From assembly GCA_023301785.1 (NCBI GenBank), contig JALZUF010000221.1, positions 1 to 9,155 of the forward strand: a DNA stretch of 9,155 nt, written 5' to 3'. The notes beneath the pieces were generated by a model. The model did no database searches, was not told the origin of the DNA, and saw only the letters and a program-made list of their open reading frames with translations. Below are positions 6,930 through 9,155 of the stretch, piece by piece (the first letter of the stretch is position 1; each line of letters opens with the position of its first letter). The DNA is from Alphaproteobacteria bacterium (GTDB taxonomy: Bacteria; Pseudomonadota; Alphaproteobacteria; Micavibrionales; Micavibrionaceae). The position numbers were made by a program, and so were the translations under genes.

Positions 6930-6958
6930 TTTAAATCACAATCCCAATATTTTTCATA

Positions 6959-6986
6959 AATATATGTATATTTTGTTTTTAGTCAA
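6959..6986 (-). promoter_or_regulatory. Candidate sigma70-type promoter of the OPX/co-polymerase operon
   Basis: On the minus strand, TTGACT (bases 6981-6986, 5 of 6 match to TTGACA) and TATATT (6959-6964, 5 of 6 match to TATAAT) are separated by 16 bases. The predicted transcript would begin near 6952, about 22 bases before the OPX start. The site lies in the 84-base gap after the upstream EEP-family gene, so the OPX and co-polymerase genes could be expressed independently of it. The gap is AT-rich, which raises the chance of accidental matches. Confidence 0.5.
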
Positions 6987-7013
6987 GTTATTTTATTATT
7001 ATCAATCAGTAGC

Positions 7014-7988
7014 TTAATAACAAACCTTAAAGTCAGCGTATACAGGAATATGATCTGAACCTGCAGATGGCAACGCCCCGTATTCTAACAAAAAAAGTCT
7101 TCCATTAAAGTAAATATGATCAATAGGTACGCGAATAAACGGTGGAAGCCATTCTGGCCACGTCCCTACAGCCTCATATAGAGGTATGTATGTTAAAGCG
7201 GCCTGCTTTTTAAAGGCTTTCATCGTTCTATGCCAAGGTACATTATTAAAATCCCCCGCGATAATAAAAGGCACGCTTTCATCAGCAGAGCGCCTGATAT
7301 ACTCAGATAATCTTAAAGCATCGTAATTACGTGCCGACATTCTCTCTTTAGATTTTGGTGATTTCGCGTGATAGTTTATAACCCTAATACTTTGATTATT
7401 ATATGAAATATACGCTTCGGTTATGGATTTCTTTGTGCCTGGTATTTCAATCGTCTTAACACTGGTTATCGGATGCTTGGAAAGAATTATGCCCATACTG
7501 TGACTAATGCGCCCTTTATTTGGGTAATAAAAAGGATAGGTAACAGATAACGCATTCTTAGCATTCTGTAATAAATGGTATTGCGCCTCTTGCAGGACCA
7601 CAATATCCGCATCAGATTCACGAATAACTGACACAATATCACTATAATTCTTGTTAATCTTGAAGATATTGAAGCCTAAAACACGTAAATCACCTGATTT
7701 TTGAGGCTCTTCGCAAACAACAGGCGGATTTACAAGCTCATACGCGCCAAAAACGATAAAAAGGTTGGAAATAACTACAAAAAATAGCAATAAAGCATAA
7801 AATATGCGTTTTAATAGTAAAAACACAACAAATAGTAGCGCAATACCTATCAAAACATGAAAACGAGCCTGCTCAAGGAAATCGGCGTAATACTCAAAAA
7901 CACCTAAAAATGGCAATATCGTTACGGCTATTGCTATAAAAACTACACTAATATAGAAAATATGATATATAGGCTTCTTCTTGGTCAT
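7014..7988 (-). CDS. Membrane-anchored endonuclease/exonuclease/phosphatase (EEP) family protein
   Basis: Three N-terminal membrane helices (about 9-31, 44-60, 62-84) followed by a full EEP-fold catalytic domain (about 100-324). Conserved family positions are visible: N107 in GFN, metal ligand E134 in VVLQEA, H207 in INYHAKSP, D246 and N248 in AGDFN, D290-H291 in PIDHIYF, and S311-D312-H313 in AGSDHIPV, with H313 the expected catalytic base. The fold covers DNases, sphingomyelinases, inositol phosphatases and other phosphodiesterases, so substrate cannot be read from sequence. The N-terminal MTKKK and the KR pair between helices 2 and 3 favour N-in topology, which with three helices puts the catalytic domain in the periplasm (inference). 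Overall layout resembles the YafD-type EEP proteins. It lies 84 bases upstream of the OPX gene in the same direction and 49 bases from the divergent Wzy-like gene. No strong SD is visible. All key residues look intact. Confidence 0.88.
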   Translation of the reverse strand: MTKKKPIYHIFYISVVFIAIAVTILPFLGVFEYYADFLEQARFHVLIGIALLFVVFLLLKRIFYALLLFFVVISNLFIVFGAYELVNPPVVCEEPQKSGDLRVLGFNIFKINKNYSDIVSVIRESDADIVVLQEAQYHLLQNAKNALSVTYPFYYPNKGRISHSMGIILSKHPITSVKTIEIPGTKKSITEAYISYNNQSIRVINYHAKSPKSKERMSARNYDALRLSEYIRRSADESVPFIIAGDFNNVPWHRTMKAFKKQAALTYIPLYEAVGTWPEWLPPFIRVPIDHIYFNGRLFLLEYGALPSAGSDHIPVYADFKVCY

Positions 7989-8037
7989 TTTATTAGGGCC
8001 ATTAAAGGCAAGCTTTCAGTGAATTGAAAAGAAAATT

Positions 8038-9155
8038 ATGATTTATAGTTTAGCGAAAGACTTTTTTGATAGAAACCTATTTGAACGTCTTATCATCTAC
8101 ATTTTTCTGGCAGGATTTCTAACCAAATTTATATTTGAGTTAGCCTTGGGTTCACCGCTCGGTGATTTTGCCCGCAATATGCAATGGTTCTTCTATGCCT
8201 TATTAGCACTAGACTATTTAATATGTCTCCCCAAGATTATCCGCATAAAGATTACGGTTAATCCTATTTCAATTTTTGCCTTAATACTCTTAATGATGGT
8301 CTTACATGGCCTTGTTGTTGGCATCCTTAATCATAACAAACCTTTCGTTATTTTGAACGACACCATCCCGATATTAATGATAGCCCTCAACATACTACGT
8401 ATGCAGTCCCTGACAGAGATCAAACGTAAAATCGATTTCAAACGAATATTGAATGTGTCTACGATACTCATTTTCGCCGCTTGTATAATTAGCTTAATGG
8501 CAAACAAAGCCTATTTTATTTCTGCCCCTGTATACTTGCCGCTGTTCTTTACAGCTTTATACTTATACCGCCCCTTCCCTAAGCTGGTGGCGTTAGGCTT
8601 TTTAATAGTTATCGCCCTCACAATCAACGACACCAATCGTACCAACATCTTCTTCATCTTCGTTATGTGTAGCGTATTTTTAGCCATAAAAACGGTGCGT
8701 ACACCTGTACAAGGACTGATTATTGTTGCCTTAGGCATAGCAAGTCTGTTCACCGTGTGGCAATTCATTCCAAAGGACTCTAAGACCTACGCCCGTATTA
8801 CAAAAATACAAAATATTGATTTCAATGAACGTAAAGGATCAATCGGTGAACGCGCCGCAGAGCAAGACGCTGTTAATGCAGAACTTGCTAACAAAGGCCC
8901 CTATCAGGAAATGTTAGGGCTTGGCTTTGGTGGCGTTTACAGCGTATCGAGAACTCATACCTACTTACAAGATTACGGCCACGCGCACTTTGCTTGGGTT
9001 TGGTTCAAATTGCGCTTTGGCAATGTGGGTTATTTTTACTTTGCTATTTTCCTTGGCGCTATCATCTATAACGGCACGCGATCACTTCAACAGCGCGACC
9101 TTGTCGGCATAATGGTGTTTATGATGTGCTTTATTGCATTGCTGTATTGTATGAC
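8038..9155 (+). CDS. Polytopic membrane protein, probable Wzy-type polymerase / O-antigen-ligase-like protein (3' end outside window)
   Basis: The frame opens at ATG 8038 and runs off the right edge with no stop: 372 residues are present. Preceded by a weak purine-rich stretch (AAAAGAAAA). The protein is very hydrophobic, with about nine membrane helices before residue 243 (for instance 18-37, 47-65, 76-96, 138-154, 157-176, 180-196, 225-243). A polar, probably periplasmic loop at about 244-320 follows, containing GSIGERAAEQDA, a GLGFGGVYS glycine segment and GHAHFAWVWFKLRFGNVGYFYF. That layout (large loop late in the protein, glycine-rich G-x-G-x-G patch, His just before a helix ending in G-N/L-x-G) matches Wzy polymerases and WaaL-type ligases, whose sequences are otherwise poorly conserved. 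Role inferred: joining lipid-linked repeat units at the periplasmic face, feeding the co-polymerase and OPX exporter. A ligase or an unrelated transporter is possible. Confidence 0.72.
   Translation, partial: MIYSLAKDFFDRNLFERLIIYIFLAGFLTKFIFELALGSPLGDFARNMQWFFYALLALDYLICLPKIIRIKITVNPISIFALILLMMVLHGLVVGILNHNKPFVILNDTIPILMIALNILRMQSLTEIKRKIDFKRILNVSTILIFAACIISLMANKAYFISAPVYLPLFFTALYLYRPFPKLVALGFLIVIALTINDTNRTNIFFIFVMCSVFLAIKTVRTPVQGLIIVALGIASLFTVWQFIPKDSKTYARITKIQNIDFNERKGSIGERAAEQDAVNAELANKGPYQEMLGLGFGGVYSVSRTHTYLQDYGHAHFAWVWFKLRFGNVGYFYFAIFLGAIIYNGTRSLQQRDLVGIMVFMMCFIALLYCM

Noticed and set aside
6931..6957. Minus-strand mini-ORF (MKNIGIVI) just before the OPX start, possible leader peptide
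   Set aside because: Its ATG lies upstream of the predicted transcription start for the best promoter, and it has no SD; most likely chance.
6655..7017. Plus-strand open frame of 120 codons spanning the OPX 5' end and the intergenic gap
   Set aside because: Antisense to the OPX signal peptide and N-terminal domain, which are clearly coding on the other strand.
8001..8030. Possible minus-strand promoter for the EEP gene (TTTTCA, 18 bases, TTTAAT)
   Set aside because: The -35 matches consensus at only 4 of 6, and the transcript would start about 6 bases before the ATG, leaving no room for a ribosome binding site.
1..9155. Search for tRNA/rRNA genes, CRISPR arrays, insertion sequences, toxin-antitoxin pairs or phage defence genes
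   Set aside because: No cloverleaf-like sequence, regular spaced repeats, transposase motifs or short paired genes were seen; the window is accounted for by the six genes and short spacers.

Overview
The window looks like the edge of an exopolysaccharide (capsule/slime) locus in a Gram-negative bacterium with low-to-moderate GC (about 40% by eye). The Gram-negative assignment rests on a lipoprotein of the outer-membrane polysaccharide exporter (OPX, Wza-like) family and its Wzc/ExoP-type inner-membrane partner. The C-terminal block of the OPX protein (YKLDL...FFLAQKF...IIYVANA...ELQKFL) reminds me of alphaproteobacterial family members. A single-chain glycyl-tRNA synthetase and the AT-rich base composition are not typical of that class, so I hold the alphaproteobacterial placement only loosely.

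Layout from left to right: (1) the 5' 403 codons of a single-chain glycyl-tRNA synthetase on the minus strand (<1-1209), a housekeeping flank; (2) a 175-base divergent intergenic region containing a 7-bp inverted repeat just before the next gene; (3) manC on plus (1385-2815), a two-domain GDP-mannose pyrophosphorylase/phosphomannose isomerase; (4) a 37-base convergent gap; (5) three minus-strand genes transcribed right to left: a membrane-anchored endonuclease/exonuclease/phosphatase-fold protein (7014-7988), an OPX lipoprotein (4956-6929) and a Wzc/ExoP-like polysaccharide co-polymerase (2853-4928); (6) a 49-base divergent gap and the first 372 codons of a multi-membrane-span protein on plus (8038 to beyond 9155), best read as a Wzy-type polymerase or O-antigen-ligase-like protein. 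No tRNA, rRNA, CRISPR array, insertion sequence or phage gene is visible.

How the genes fit together: ManC would supply GDP-mannose. The Wzy-like protein would polymerise lipid-linked repeat units in the periplasm. The co-polymerase would control chain length and contact the OPX protein, which would pass polymer to the surface. Flippase, initiating glycosyltransferase, other glycosyltransferases and tyrosine phosphatase are absent and presumably lie to the right.

Most unusual points: the co-polymerase has the full kinase-like domain, but both P-loop glycines are replaced, the Walker A' arginines are gone and the C-terminal tyrosine cluster is reduced to two tyrosines, suggesting a pseudokinase. 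Its OPX partner carries an insertion of roughly 285 residues, ending in a Pro/Lys/Val-rich tract, inside an otherwise normal terminal domain. A periplasm-facing EEP-family hydrolase sits directly upstream of this pair.
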